This document shows, in pieces, positions 1-12,189 of a stretch of 64,000 nt of DNA. Position numbers and translations under genes: made by a program. Each line of letters begins with the position of its first letter. Position 1 is the first letter of the stretch. The notes under the pieces are model-generated. The model was not told where the DNA came from and ran no database searches. It saw only the letters and a program-made list of their open reading frames with translations. Source of the stretch: Aestuariimicrobium kwangyangense DSM 21549 (GTDB taxonomy: Bacteria > Actinomycetota > Actinomycetes > Propionibacteriales > Propionibacteriaceae); assembly GCF_000421525.1 (NCBI RefSeq), contig NZ_ATXE01000002.1:434001-498000 (forward strand), in the 5' to 3' direction.

Positions 1-853
1 TCACGAGCAGACCGGTGAGCACCACCGTCAGTACCCGGACCGGGGTGTGACGGTCGGCCAGGCGTCCGGTGAAGGCGTTGCCCAGCATGCTGGCCGCGCC
101 GTAGCCGAACATGATCAGGATGATCGCCCAGCCCAACGGGAAGTACGGACGAAGGATCAGCGCGGCAAAGGTGAAGCACGCGTAGCTGGACGACAGGATC
201 CCGATGGTGACCAGGAGCGCCACCACCAGGCGCGGCTGTCGGAGCGGGGCGAGACGCTCGGCCAGGGTGGTGCTGGGCAGGTGCAGGTGCGGCAGCCGGG
301 CCAGAATCCCCAGCAGGGCGACGGTTCCCACAGCGGCCACCATCACCAGCGGGAACCGCCAGTTCGACTGACCCAGCAGCAGTCCCACGGGCACCCCGAG
401 GGCGGTTGCCGTCATCCAGCCCCCGAGCACGAACGACAGCGCCCGGCCGCGCTGGTCGGGCGGGGCGAGGTGGATGACGTAGCTGGTGATGGCTGCGCTG
501 AGCAGGCTGCCACCCAGGGCCGACACCACCCGGCCGGCCAGCGCCACCGAGAAATCGGGCGCGAGCGCCACGATGACATTGCCGACCACGAACACCGCCA
601 ACGCGACCGTGATGGTTCGCCGTCGCTCCCATCCGCTGGTGAAGGTGCCGAGCAGGGGTCCGGCGAAGGCGGAGGTGAGCGCGAACACGCTGACCAGTTG
701 CCCGGCGAGGGCGTTGCTGACGCCGAGGTCGGTCGAGATGGTGGGCAACAGCCCGGCGAGCACGTACCCGTCGATGCCGGTGGAGAACCCGGCCACCGCG
801 AGCCAGATCAGGGCGTGGTAGGGCAGCCGGGCGACGGGCGTGGGTTCGGACAC
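1..853 (-). CDS. MFS transporter, DHA1-like drug exporter (partial, C-terminus missing)
   Basis: The gene runs off the left edge, so the C-terminal part is missing; about 284 residues are visible. The protein starts VSEPTPVARLPYHALIWLAV and shows alternating hydrophobic helices, a GIDGYVLAGLLP motif in helix 1 and the helix 2-3 loop GTFTSGWERRR, typical of 12-helix proton-coupled major facilitator exporters of the DHA1 (arabinose efflux/chloramphenicol resistance-like) type. Such proteins sit in the inner membrane and export small molecules; the substrate cannot be inferred. The GTG at 853 is preferred because a GATAAT box ends 9 bases before it, giving an almost leaderless mRNA; an in-frame GTG at 862 is the alternative but would overlap that promoter. 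It diverges from the DUF2231 gene. Confidence 0.85.
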   Translation of the reverse strand, partial: MSEPTPVARLPYHALIWLAVAGFSTGIDGYVLAGLLPTISTDLGVSNALAGQLVSVFALTSAFAGPLLGTFTSGWERRRTITVALAVFVVGNVIVALAPDFSVALAGRVVSALGGSLLSAAITSYVIHLAPPDQRGRALSFVLGGWMTATALGVPVGLLLGQSNWRFPLVMVAAVGTVALLGILARLPHLHLPSTTLAERLAPLRQPRLVVALLVTIGILSSSYACFTFAALILRPYFPLGWAIILIMFGYGAASMLGNAFTGRLADRHTPVRVLTVVLTGLLV

Positions 854-862
854 CGTCAGCAC

Positions 863-868
863 ATTATC
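863..868 (-). promoter_or_regulatory. Candidate -10 box GATAAT for the MFS gene
   Basis: On the minus strand GATAAT lies 9 bases before the GTG at 853 and predicts transcription start about 3 bases before that codon. No convincing -35 hexamer is visible 16-18 bases upstream. Inference from sequence only. Confidence 0.4.
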
Positions 869-951
869 GACGCCGGCGCTCCCCCGAGGATCGACACCTG
901 GGTTGGTGGATGGCCGGTCATTCCTGGTGATCACCTGACATGCTTTCGCCC

Positions 952-1398
952 ATGAACCTTCCGCTGCACCCGCTGTTCGTCCACCTGCCGGTCGTCCTCT
1001 TCCCGCTCGCCGCGATCGCCGGCATCGTCCACGTGGCGGTCAAGCGCTGGCGTGGTCACCTGCTGTGGCCGACCGCTGTCGCTGCCCTGGTGGCCTTCCT
1101 CGCCACCCTGGTCGCCCGGACGACCGGCGAGGACCTGGCCCAGAGGTTCCCCGGCGAGGCCGCCCAGGTGGCGGTGCACGAGCAGTACTCCAGTCTGCTG
1201 GTGGCCGCCGGCTCCGCCTTCGGACTCGGCATCCTGCTGGCGCTGCTCACCCGCCCGGGTACCGGCTTCGGCCCGCGGTTGAAGCCGGGCTGGGTGGCCC
1301 TGTTGGGTCACGTGCTGATGGTGCTCGGTGGGCTCGCGGTACTCGTGACCATCGTGCTCACCGGGGACTCCGGGGCCCGGATGGTGTGGGGCGGCTGA
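952..1398 (+). CDS. DUF2231 membrane protein
   Basis: A 148-residue protein with four predicted transmembrane segments. It opens MNLPLHPLFVHLPVVLFPLA, the N-terminal hPlfvHlP signature of the DUF2231 family (predicted inner-membrane proteins, some suggested to bind haem or redox partners). The function is unknown. An earlier in-frame ATG at 940 would add MLSP; I prefer 952 because the family signature begins there and a CATGCT element sits 7 bases upstream, but the choice is weak. It converges on gltD, with a shared hairpin covering its stop codon. Confidence 0.8.
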   Translation: MNLPLHPLFVHLPVVLFPLAAIAGIVHVAVKRWRGHLLWPTAVAALVAFLATLVARTTGEDLAQRFPGEAAQVAVHEQYSSLLVAAGSAFGLGILLALLTRPGTGFGPRLKPGWVALLGHVLMVLGGLAVLVTIVLTGDSGARMVWGG

Positions 1399-1413
1399 GC
1401 CAGCCCCACACCA
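1382..1413. terminator. Bidirectional hairpin between the DUF2231 gene and gltD
   Basis: A perfect 11-base stem (TGGTGTGGGGC, 1382-1392, with its complement at 1403-1413) closes a 10-base loop. It overlaps the stop codon of the DUF2231 gene and sits 13 bases beyond the gltD stop. There is no long T run on either side, which is common in GC-rich actinobacteria. Position between convergent genes supports a shared terminator. Confidence 0.65.
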
Positions 1414-1425
1414 CCTTGTCTGGAC

Positions 1426-2887
<1,462 letters not shown>

Positions 2888-2895
<8 letters not shown>

Positions 2896-5800
2896 GAGCG
2901 GCCTCCATCATCAGTGCGGTCGTGGCGGCCTCGTCGAGGCCCTTCTGCATGGCCTCGGCGCGAGCACGCATCACCTTGGCGAAATCGCGCGGCTCCACCT
3001 TCGTGAACACCTGCGCGAGGTGGTCGCGACCGGCCTCGAGCAGTTCCGCGGCCTTGGTCGAGCCGGTGCGGTCGCGGTGTTCGGTCAGCAACTCGGTCAC
3101 GCGGTCGAGATCGTCCGCGGTGAGTTCGACCGCGTCGACCAGTTCGGTGTTGAGCCGGTCACGGTTGAGGTCGAGCACCCAGGCGTGGCCACCCGACATC
3201 CCGGCGGCGAAGTTGCGCCCGGTGGGACCGATGATCAGCACCTCACCCCCGGTCATGTACTCACAACCGTGGTCGCCCACACCCTCGACGACCGCCGAGG
3301 CCCCGGAGTTGCGCACGCAGAACCGCTCCCCCACCACTCCGCGCAGGAACAACTTGCCCGAGGTGGCGCCGTAGCCGATCACGTTGCCGGCGACGATCTG
3401 GTCGTGCGGATCGAAACTGACCTCGTCGGCCGGGGTCACCACCACGGTGCCACCCGACAGTCCCTTGCCGACGTAGTCGTTGGAGTCACCGATCAGGGTG
3501 AGATCGACCCCCGCGGGGAGGAAGGCGCCGAAGCTCTGCCCGGCCGTGCCGGTGAAGGTCAGCGAGATGGTGCCCTCGGGCAGCCCTCGGCCCTCGGTCG
3601 CCTTGGTGACCTCGTGGCCCAGCACCGTCCCGACGGTGCGGTCGATGTTGCGGATGCCGAAGCTGGCCTCGACCCGCTCCCCCCGGTCGAGGGCGGGACG
3701 GGCGGCCTCGATCAACTGCACGTCGAGTTTGGTGTCGAGGCCGTGGTCCTGACCGGTGGTGTGGTGGAGGGACGAGCCGGCGGCGAGCCCGACCTGGTGC
3801 AGCACCGGCGACAGGTCGAGCCCCCGTGCCTTCCAGTGGTCGACGGCCGAGGACGAGTCGAGGGCCTCGACGTGGCCCACGGCTTCCTCGATGGACCGGA
3901 AGCCCAGCTGGGCCAGGTACTCGCGCACCTCCTCGGCGATGAAGGTGAAGAAGTTGACGACGTGCTCGGCCTTGCCGTGGTAGTGCTCGCGCAGTTCCGG
4001 GTTCTGCGTGGCGATGCCGACCGGGCAGGTGTCCTTGTGGCAGACGCGCATCATGATGCATCCCGAGACCACCAGCGGCGCCGTGGCGAAACCGAACTCC
4101 TCGGCACCCAGCAGGGCGGCGATGATGACGTCGCGTCCCGTCTTGAGCTGCCCGTCGCACTGCACGACGATCCGGTCACGCAGACCGTTGATCAGCAGGG
4201 TCTGCTGGGTCTCGGCGAGCCCCAGCTCCCAGGGGCCGCCGGCGTGCTTGAGCGAGGTCAGCGGTGCCGCCCCGGTGCCACCGTCATGTCCCGAGATCAG
4301 CACCACGTCGGCCTTGGCCTTCGAGACACCCGCCGCCACCGTGCCGACGCCGATCTCGGCGACGAGCTTGACGTGCACCCGCGCCGAGGGGTTGGCGCAC
4401 TTGAGGTCGTGGATCAGCTGCTTGAGGTCTTCGATCGAGTAGATGTCGTGGTGCGGCGGTGGCGAGATCAGACCGACTCCGGGGGTGGAGTGGCGGGTCT
4501 TCGCGACCCACGGGTACACCTTGGCCCCCGGCAGCTGGCCGCCCTCGCCGGGCTTGGCGCCCTGGGCCATCTTGATCTGGATGTCGGTGGCGTTGGTCAG
4601 GTAGTCGGAGGTGACTCCGAACCGTCCCGAGGCGACCTGCTTGATCGCGGAGCGACGCTCCGGGTCGTGCAGTCGGTCGGCGTCCTCACCGCCCTCGCCG
4701 GTGTTCGACTTGCCGCCCAACCGGTTCATGGCGATGGCCAGGGTCTGGTGGGCCTCCATCGAGATGGAGCCGTAGCTCATGGCTCCCGTCGAGAACCGCT
4801 TGACGATCTCCGAGACGGGTTCCACCTCGTCGATGTCGATCGGCTCGCGGTCGGAGTTGAAGGTCAGCAATGAGCGCAGCGTCATCAACCGCGCCGAGTT
4901 GTCGTCGACCAGCTGGGTGTAGCGCTTGAAGATGTCGTAGCGGCCGGTCTGGGTGGAGTGCTGCAGCCGGAACACCGACTCGGGGTCGAACAGGTGCTGT
5001 TCGCCCTCGCGACGCCACTGGTACTCGCCCCCGACGGGCAGCGTGCGGTGGGCGTTCGGCACCCCCGACAGCGGGTAGGCCTGCTGGTGGCGAAGGTTGA
5101 CCTCCTCGGCGATCTCGTCGAGACCGATCCCCTCGATCCGGCTGGTGGTGCCGGTGAAGAACTCGTCCACGAAGTCGCTGCGCAGTCCGACGGCCTCGAA
5201 GATCTGGGCGCCGGTGTAGCTGGCCAGTGTCGAGACGCCCATCTTGCTCATCACCTTGAGCACGCCCTTGCCGAGCGCCTTGTAGACGTTCTTGATCGCC
5301 TTCTGCGGGTCGACGCCCACGTAGAGCTCGTTGCGGGCCATGTCCTCGGCCGACTCGAGCACGAGGTAGGGGTTGACGGCTGCCGCGCCGTAGCCGATCA
5401 GCAGCGCGACGTGGTGCACCTCGCGCACGTCACCGGCCTCGACGATCAGGCCCACCTGGGTGCGGGTCTTCTCGCTGACCAGGTGGTGGTGGATGGCGGA
5501 GGTGAGCAGGAGGGAGGGGATCGGGGCCAACTCGCGGGTGGAGTGGCGGTCGGAGAGCACGATCACCCGGGCCCCCTCGGCGATGGCGGTGCTGACCTCG
5601 GCGCGGATCTCGTCCAGCCGGGTGCGCAGCGCGTCGCCGCCCCCGTCGACCGAGTAGAGGCCCCGCACGACATGGGCCGCCAGGTGGGGGTGCACCCCGC
5701 CGTCGGAGATGTGGATCAGCTTCGACAACTGCTCGGAGTCGAGGATCGGGAAGGGGATCACCAGTTGGCGACAGGACTCCTCGCTGGGGCTGAGCAGGTT

Positions 5801-7423
5801 GCCCTCGGGCCCGATGGTGCTGGCCAGCGACGTGACCAGTTCCTCACGGATGGCGTCGAGCGGCGGGTTCGTCACCTGCGCGAACAGTTGCGCGAAGTAG
5901 TCGAAGATCAGCCGTGGCCGCTCCGACAGCACGGCGATGGGGGTGTCGGTACCCATCGAGCCGATCGCCTCGGCACCGTCGTTGGCCATCGGCGCGATCA
6001 GATGGCGCAGTTCCTCGTGGGTGTAGCCGAACAACTGCTGGCGCCGGGTGACCGACGCGTGGGAGTGCACGATGTGGGTGCGCTCGGGCAGGTCGTCGAA
6101 GCGGAGCTTGTTCTGCAACCACTCCTGGTAGGGGTGTTCGGCGGCCAGCGCCGACTTCACCTCGTCGTCGCCGATGATGCGGTGCTGGTCGAGGTCGACC
6201 AGGAACATGCGGCCCGGCTGCAGGCGTCCCTTCTGCACCACCTGGTCGGGCTCGACGGGCAGCACACCAGCCTCGGATGCGAAGATCACCCGTCCGTCGG
6301 TGGTCACCCAGTAGCGCGCCGGACGAAGCCCGTTGCGGTCGAGCACCCCGCCGATCACGGTGCCGTCGGTGAAGGTGACGCAGGCGGGGCCGTCCCAGGG
6401 CTCCATCATCGAGGAGTGGAACTCGTAGAAGGCGCGACGGGCGGGATCCATCTCGGTGTGGTTCTCCCACGCCTCCGGGATCATCATCAGCACCGCGTGC
6501 GGCAGGCTGCGACCGCCCAGGTGCAGCAGTTCGAGCACCTCGTCGAAGCTGGCCGAGTCGGAGGCCTCGGGGGTGCAGATCGGGAACAGCCGCTCGAGGT
6601 CGCCGGGCAGCAGGTCGCTGGTCAGCAGGGCCTCACGCGCACGCATCCAGTTGCGGTTGCCGCGCACGGTGTTGATCTCGCCGTTGTGGGCCATCAACCG
6701 GTACGGGTGGGCCAGTTCCCAGGCGGGGAAGGTGTTCGTCGAGAAGCGGGAGTGCACCAGCGCGAGCGCCGAGGTGAACGACTCCTCGTGCAGCTCGGGG
6801 TACACCTGCTCCAGCTGGTCGGTGGTGAGCATGCCCTTGTAGACCAGCGTGCGTGACGACAGCGACGAGAAGTAGACGTCGACCTCGTGCTGGGCACGGC
6901 GACGCAGGCCGTAGACGAGCCGGTCGAGGGCGAGTCCGGTCACCGGCTCGCCCGACTTGGGCGGGGGTGCGCTGACGAACAACTGCGCGAAGTGCGGCAT
7001 CACGGCGAGCGACACGGGGCTCAAGGAGTCGGTGACCACCGGCACCTCTCGCCAGCCCAGCACGGTCAGGTTCTCGTCGGCGGCGATCCGCTCGATCGAG
7101 GTGCGGGCGTTCGCGAGTTCGGCCTCGTCCACGGGAAGGTGGGCCATGCCGACGGCGTAGGCGCCGGCGGCCGGCAGGTCGAAGTCGACCGCGGCGCGCA
7201 GGAAGGCATCGGGAACCTGCACCAGGATGCCGGCACCGTCCCCTGCTGCCTCGTCGGCGCCGGTGGCACCACGGTGGTCAAGGTTGCGCAGGGCCTCGAG
7301 TCCCTGCTCGACGATGGCGTGGCTGGGCACACCGTTCAGCTGCGCCACGAAGGCGACACCACAGGCGTCGTGCTCGAAATCCGGACGGTAGAGACCCTGC
7401 TTGGGGTGGTGGCCAAAGACCAT
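2888..7423 (-). CDS. gltB: Glutamate synthase (NADPH), large subunit
   Basis: A 1511-residue alpha subunit with all expected parts in order: a class II glutamine amidotransferase domain, a central domain, the FMN/2-oxoglutarate synthase domain with the 3Fe-4S cluster cysteines ([15 protein letters not shown]), and the C-terminal beta-helix (GXGXG) domain. The catalytic cysteine is Cys21 in EHDACGVAF, implying removal of a 20-residue propeptide, as known for the family. The ATG at 7423 is chosen over an upstream GTG at 7444 because GGAG lies 6 bases before it. The gene starts 50 bases after lgt on the same strand, so it could be read from the trp-lgt transcript, from its own promoter, or both. 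Confidence 0.97.
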
Positions 7424-7472
7424 CGTTGACTCCAATCGGCTCACGCGTGCCCGGGTGGCAAGCGGTTCAATC

Positions 7473-8342
7473 TCACACAGCAGGACTGGCTGCCTCTGCC
7501 TCGTCCGGGATCTGGACGAAGGGCTGCGGGTCGCGTCCGGGGTACCTCACGAACTGGACGACCAGCAGTGCGACCGCCGCCAGGAAGACCACCAGCGAGA
7601 CGTACTCGTTGACGCGCAGTCCCCCGAACTGATTGGCCTTGTCGATCCGCACGCCCTCGATGAAGAAGCGACCCAGGGTGTACCAGATGACGTAGCTGGT
7701 CATCAGTTTGCCTCGACCCAGCCGCAACGGCCGCTCCAGCACCAGCAACAGCGCGGCACCGAGCAGGCACCACACCAGTTCGTAGAGGAAGGTGGGGTGG
7801 AAGGTCGCGAACTGCTCATATCCGACGGGACGGTACTGGGGAGCGATCTCCAACCCCCAGGGCAGGGTGGTCGGCCCTCCGAAGAGTTCCTGGTTGAACC
7901 AGTTCCCCAGTCGTCCGATGGCCTGGGCGATCAGCAGGGCGGGTGCCATCACGTCGGCGACGGCGCCGAAGTTGACCTGCCAGCGGCGGCACAGCCACCA
8001 CACCACCAGGGCACCCGCGGCCACACCACCCCAGATGCCGAGCCCTCCCTCCCAGATGAAGAAGGCCCGGTACCAGTCCCGGCCCGGCCCGAAGTAGAGC
8101 TCCGGGTCGGTGGTGACGTGGTAGATCCGCGCGCCGATGATGCCCGCCAGCACCGCCCACAGGGTGAGCGACTCGACCTGTTCGGGATTTCCTCCCCGGA
8201 CGCGGTAGCGGTGCCTGACCAGCAGCCAGGCGACCATCACCCCCGCCAGGATGCACAGGGCGTAGGCGTGCACCCGCAGCGGCCCCAGGTTGAAGCCGTT
8301 CCAGGAAGGGCTCGGGATCGACAGCCAGACCAGTTCGGGCAT
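7473..8342 (-). CDS. lgt: Prolipoprotein diacylglyceryl transferase
   Basis: A 289-residue inner-membrane enzyme with seven predicted helices. It transfers diacylglycerol from phosphatidylglycerol to the lipobox cysteine of prolipoproteins. The Lgt signature is present ([16 protein letters not shown]), as are the [10 protein letters not shown] helix and the late [12 protein letters not shown] motif. I use the ATG at 8342; a GTG at 8354 overlaps the stop of the upstream SCO1-like gene as GTGA and is an equally possible coupled start. lgt directly behind trpA is a known actinobacterial arrangement. Here a lipoprotein gene intervenes, and that lipoprotein is itself an Lgt substrate. Confidence 0.95.
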   Translation of the reverse strand: MPELVWLSIPSPSWNGFNLGPLRVHAYALCILAGVMVAWLLVRHRYRVRGGNPEQVESLTLWAVLAGIIGARIYHVTTDPELYFGPGRDWYRAFFIWEGGLGIWGGVAAGALVVWWLCRRWQVNFGAVADVMAPALLIAQAIGRLGNWFNQELFGGPTTLPWGLEIAPQYRPVGYEQFATFHPTFLYELVWCLLGAALLLVLERPLRLGRGKLMTSYVIWYTLGRFFIEGVRIDKANQFGGLRVNEYVSLVVFLAAVALLVVQFVRYPGRDPQPFVQIPDEAEAASPAV

Positions 8343-8350
8343 CGGGTGGC

Positions 8351-8992
8351 TCACTTCTGTTGGTTGACGAGACGGGCGATGTCGGTGACGTAGTCGGCGA
8401 CGCTGGTACCGGTCGACCACAGCACGGCCGCGGTCTCGTCCCTGCCGAATCCGATCACCTGGGTGGAGTGGGTGACCTCGTAACCGCCCGAGGGCAGTTT
8501 CGTGGCGTCATCGATGCTGAGACCGATCTGGGAGGCCGCCTTGACGATCACCGACAGCTTCCCGGTCAGGCCCACGAAACCGGGATCGATCCGGTCGAGG
8601 TACGCCTTCAGCACCGCTGGGGTGTCCCGGGCCGGGTCGGTGGTCACGATCACGACCTTGACCTGCTCACGCACCCGTGCGTCGACCCGCTGCAGGGCGC
8701 TGGCCAGGTCGGCCATGATGCCGGGGCAGACGTCGGGGCAGTTCGTGTAGCCGAAGAAGACCAGGGTGGCCGCTGACCCGTGGTGGGAGTTCAGGGGGGC
8801 TACCGCACCCGTGGTGTCGGTGAGCTCGGCCATGGGCAGCTTCCAGCCGGTCGAGGTGATCTCGGTACCGGCCGCATAGCCGCCCGGACGACCACCGGTG
8901 GTGGCCGGCGCCGATGACGAGCAACCGGACACGGCCACGGCTGCCCCGGCAGCGGTCACCGAACCCAGCAGCGCGCGTCTGGAGAGCTTCAT
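8351..8992 (-). CDS. SCO1/SenC-family copper-binding lipoprotein
   Basis: A 213-residue exported protein with a thioredoxin-like SCO fold. SCO proteins deliver copper to the CuA centre of cytochrome c oxidase or act as thiol reductases outside the membrane. The copper ligands are visible: CxxxC in GYTNCPDVCPG and a distal histidine in THSTQVIGF. The N-terminus combines a twin-arginine-like SRRALLGS motif with a lipobox (VSGC), so export as a lipoprotein is likely. Its ATG overlaps the trpA stop by 4 bases (ATGA), coupling it to tryptophan genes with which it has no metabolic link. Family assignment is firm, exact partner unknown. Confidence 0.93.
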   Translation of the reverse strand: MKLSRRALLGSVTAAGAAVAVSGCSSSAPATTGGRPGGYAAGTEITSTGWKLPMAELTDTTGAVAPLNSHHGSAATLVFFGYTNCPDVCPGIMADLASALQRVDARVREQVKVVIVTTDPARDTPAVLKAYLDRIDPGFVGLTGKLSVIVKAASQIGLSIDDATKLPSGGYEVTHSTQVIGFGRDETAAVLWSTGTSVADYVTDIARLVNQQK

Positions 8993-9804
8993 CGGGCGCG
9001 GCGCACGCCGGCGGCCAGGTCGTCCACCACCGCGCGCAGACCAGACAGGTCGGACGATCCGGTGCGCTCGTTGTCGATCAGTTCCTTCACCAGCGCCGAA
9101 CCGACGATCACCGCATCGGCATAGGCCCCGATCTCGGCGGCCTGGTCACCGTTGGAGACCCCCAGTCCCACTCCCACGGGGAGGTCGGACTGGGCTCGGA
9201 TGCGCGCCACCAGGTCGGGAGCGGCCGAGGACGTCTGCTGCCGGGCTCCGGTGACACCCATGACGGCGGTGGCGTAGACCCATCCCCGGCAGGCGCGGGT
9301 GGTGAGCGCGATCCGCTCGTCGGTCGACGAGGGTGCGATCAGGAAGATGCGGTCGAGGTCGTGCTGCTCGCTGGCAGCGATCCACGGCTCGGCATCATCG
9401 GGGGTGAGGTCGGGGGTGATCAGTCCCGATCCCCCGGCCGAGGCGAGGTCGCGGGCGTAGCGCTCGACCCCGTAGTGCTCCACCAGGTTCCAGTAGGTCA
9501 TCACGACGGCCGGCGTCCCGGTGGCGGTGACGGCCTCGACGGCGCGGAAGACGTCCGCGGTCCTCACCCCACGCTCGAGCGCCCGGGTGGCGGCGTGCTG
9601 GATCGCCAGTCCGTCCATCACCGGGTCGGAGTACGGCGCGCCGATCTCGACGAGGTCGACCCCGGTACCATCCGATCCCTCGGTGATCGCGCGCAGCGCA
9701 TCGAAGGACCCGGCCACGTCGGGGTACCCGACGGGCAGGTAGCCCACCAGCGCCGCCCGGTTCTGCGTCCTGGCGGTGAGGATCGCCTGGGCACTGCTGC
9801 TCAC
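8989..9804 (-). CDS. trpA: Tryptophan synthase, alpha subunit
   Basis: A 271-residue TIM-barrel enzyme that cleaves indole-3-glycerol phosphate to indole, which is channelled to TrpB. The acid pair is present in [15 protein letters not shown] (Glu and Asp matching Glu49/Asp60 of the enteric enzyme). The phosphate-binding region [11 protein letters not shown] is also intact. It starts at a GTG overlapping the trpB stop (GTGA), and its own stop overlaps the SCO1-like gene. Length is normal. Confidence 0.97.
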   Translation of the reverse strand: MSSSAQAILTARTQNRAALVGYLPVGYPDVAGSFDALRAITEGSDGTGVDLVEIGAPYSDPVMDGLAIQHAATRALERGVRTADVFRAVEAVTATGTPAVVMTYWNLVEHYGVERYARDLASAGGSGLITPDLTPDDAEPWIAASEQHDLDRIFLIAPSSTDERIALTTRACRGWVYATAVMGVTGARQQTSSAAPDLVARIRAQSDLPVGVGLGVSNGDQAAEIGAYADAVIVGSALVKELIDNERTGSSDLSGLRAVVDDLAAGVRRAR

Positions 9805-11075
9805 CTGACCTCCTCGGTCTCACGGTCGACGGAACCGTCGATGCCGAACCACTCGAGCGCGGTTGACACGTCCTTGTCACCGCGTCCCGAGATGTTGACC
9901 AGGATGGTCGGTGGCTTCGTCCTGAACTCGGGACGCTCGACCAACTCCAATGCCAACTTCTGGGCACCGGCGACGGCGTGGGCGGACTCGATGGCTGGCA
10001 GGATGCCCTCGGTCCGGGTGAGCAGCATCAGCGCGTCCATCGCCTCGGTGTCGGTGATGGGACGGTAGGTGGCCCGTCCGGTACGGGCCAGCCAGGCATG
10101 CTCGGGACCCACCCCCGGGTAGTCGAGCCCCGCCGAGATGGAGTGCGACTCGACGGTCTGCCCGTCCTCGTCCTGCAGCACGTAGGTGCGGGCCCCGTGC
10201 AACACGCCGAGCGAACCCGCGGTGATGCTGGCGGCGTGGCGTCCGGTGTCGACCCCGTCGCCCCCGGCCTCGAAGCCGTACAGGCCCACACCCTCGTCGG
10301 GGATGAAGTCGGCGAAGATGCCCATGGCGTTGGAGCCGCCACCGATGCAGGCGCAGACCGCGTCGGGCAGTTGTCCGTACTTCTCCAGCACCTGCGCCCT
10401 CGACTCGGTCGAGATGATCCGCTGGAACTCGCGCACGATCCTCGGGAACGGGTGCGGGCCGCCGACGGTGCCGATCAGGTAGTGGGTGTCGTCGACATGG
10501 GTGACCCAGTCACGCATGGCCTCGTTCATCGCATCCTTGAGGGTCTGCGAACCGGCCTTGACCGCCACCACCTCGGCGCCGAGCATCTGCATGCGGGCCA
10601 CGTTCAGGGCCTGCCGGTCGGTGTCGACCTTGCCCATGTAGACGCGACACTCGAGCCCGAGCAGCGCCGCGGCGGTGGCGCTGGCCACGCCATGCTGCCC
10701 GGCGCCGGTCTCGGCGATCACCCTGCGCTTGCCCATCCGGCGGGTGAGCAGGGCCTGGCCCAGCACGTTGTTGATCTTGTGGCTGCCGGTGTGGTTGAGG
10801 TCCTCGCGCTTGAGCAGCATGCGCGCACCACCGCAGTGTTCCGAGAACCGGGTGGCCTCGGTGATGGGGGTGGGGCGGCCGGCGTAGTCACGCTGGAGAC
10901 GGCTCAGTTCGGCCGCGAAGTCGGGGTCCTGCTGGGCGGCGTCGAAGGCATCCTCGAGCTGGGCCAGGGCGGCATAGAGGGCCTCGGGGACGAACTTGCC
11001 CCCGAACTCCTCGAAGTGGCCGCCCTTGTCGGGCAGCGGGGCCCCGGACGGATGGGTGGCGCGCGGTTCGGTCAC
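9801..11075 (-). CDS. trpB: Tryptophan synthase, beta subunit
   Basis: A 424-residue PLP enzyme that condenses indole with serine to give tryptophan. The PLP lysine lies in [14 protein letters not shown], and the glycine-rich phosphate cup GGGSNAMG is intact. The N-terminus [14 protein letters not shown] is typical of TrpB1 that pairs with TrpA. The GTG start at 11075 overlaps the trpC stop by 4 bases, indicating translational coupling. Confidence 0.97.
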   Translation of the reverse strand: MTEPRATHPSGAPLPDKGGHFEEFGGKFVPEALYAALAQLEDAFDAAQQDPDFAAELSRLQRDYAGRPTPITEATRFSEHCGGARMLLKREDLNHTGSHKINNVLGQALLTRRMGKRRVIAETGAGQHGVASATAAALLGLECRVYMGKVDTDRQALNVARMQMLGAEVVAVKAGSQTLKDAMNEAMRDWVTHVDDTHYLIGTVGGPHPFPRIVREFQRIISTESRAQVLEKYGQLPDAVCACIGGGSNAMGIFADFIPDEGVGLYGFEAGGDGVDTGRHAASITAGSLGVLHGARTYVLQDEDGQTVESHSISAGLDYPGVGPEHAWLARTGRATYRPITDTEAMDALMLLTRTEGILPAIESAHAVAGAQKLALELVERPEFRTKPPTILVNISGRGDKDVSTALEWFGIDGSVDRETEEVR

Positions 11076-11890
11076 AGGTTTCCTCCCGTGGTGGGGGTTG
11101 ACGTGGCGAGCATCGCCTCGATGGCGTGGGCGGGATCGTGATGGCGCACGAGCGCCTCTCCCACCAGGACGACGTCGGCCCCCTGCTGGGCGACCAGGGC
11201 GACGTCCTGTGGCCCGGTCAGGCCGCTCTCGGCGACCTTGATGGCAGTGGCCGGGAGTTCGGCGACCAAGGAGCCGAACTGGAAGATGTCGACCTCGAGG
11301 GTGACCAGGTTGCGGTTGTTGACGCCGATCACGGCCTCGGCTGGGTCCTCGGACACCAGGTCGGCTGCCCGCTTCGCCTCGTCCGGGGTGTGCACCTCGA
11401 CCAGGGGGGTGAGTCCCAGGTCGAGGGCGAGCCGGTGCAGGCGACGCAGTTCGGCGTCGTCCAGCGAGGCGACGATCAGCAGCGCCAGGTCGGCACCGTG
11501 CACCCGCGCCTCGACCAGTTGGTACTCGGTGACCATGAAGTCCTTGCGCAACACCGGCAGGTCGACCCGGTCACGGACGGCGTCGAGGTCGGCGAGGCTG
11601 CCACCGAAGCGCCGCTTCTCGGTGAGCACGCTGATGGCGGCGGCGCCGCCTGCCTCGTACAGGGCGGCGAGGCTGGCGGGATCGGGGATGTCGGCGAGGG
11701 CGCCCTTCGAGGGGCTCGACCTCTTCACCTCTGCGATCACCTGGACCCCCGCCCGTCGGAACGCGGGTCGTGGGTCCCGGGGGGCGGGCGCCCGGTCGAG
11801 CAGGGCCTCGAGGTCGCGCCGGGGCGTCAGCTGCTCACGAACGGCCAGGTCTTCCCGCACACCGGCGACGATGCTGTCGAGCACACTCAT
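11072..11890 (-). CDS. trpC: Indole-3-glycerol phosphate synthase
   Basis: A 272-residue single-domain TIM barrel converting carboxyphenylaminodeoxyribulose phosphate to indole-3-glycerol phosphate. The catalytic motif [13 protein letters not shown], the second lysine in LRKDFM and the NNRNL motif are present. There is no fused TrpF, which is normal for actinobacteria. The ATG at 11890 shares one base with the upstream stop codon (TGATG). trpD, trpF and trpG are not in this window. Confidence 0.97.
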   Translation of the reverse strand: MSVLDSIVAGVREDLAVREQLTPRRDLEALLDRAPAPRDPRPAFRRAGVQVIAEVKRSSPSKGALADIPDPASLAALYEAGGAAAISVLTEKRRFGGSLADLDAVRDRVDLPVLRKDFMVTEYQLVEARVHGADLALLIVASLDDAELRRLHRLALDLGLTPLVEVHTPDEAKRAADLVSEDPAEAVIGVNNRNLVTLEVDIFQFGSLVAELPATAIKVAESGLTGPQDVALVAQQGADVVLVGEALVRHHDPAHAIEAMLATSTPTTGGNL

Positions 11891-12141
11891 CAGCCGTTGC
11901 CGAAGCCAGCGGCCTTCAGGATGCCGCTGATGACCAGGCTCAGCACGATCAGCACCCCACCGACGATGGCCAGCACCCAGTTGGGTCCGGTGACGGCGGC
12001 GATGGCCGCCAGCAGGAATCCGACGCTGGCCAGCACGACGCCGGTCCAGGCAGCCGGGCTGCGGCCATGGTGGTAGTGACGCACCGGCTTGCTGCGGCGA
12101 CCCGCGGTGGCGGTGGTGATGGCCTCGGTGGTGTCAGCCAT
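11890..12141 (-). CDS. HGxxPAAW-family small membrane protein
   Basis: An 83-residue protein with two hydrophobic helices and the motif HHGRSPAAWTG after a basic N-terminus, matching the small actinobacterial HGxxPAAW family that is typically encoded between trpE and trpC. The biochemical role is unknown. The termination codon overlaps the trpC start by one base, so it is translated with the pathway genes. A link to tryptophan metabolism or transport rests on position only. Confidence 0.85.
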   Translation of the reverse strand: MADTTEAITTATAGRRSKPVRHYHHGRSPAAWTGVVLASVGFLLAAIAAVTGPNWVLAIVGGVLIVLSLVISGILKAAGFGNG

Positions 12142-12189
12142 GGTCGTCCTCTCGTGGTCGTGCCCCTGGGATGTGAGGGTGAGCGCAGC

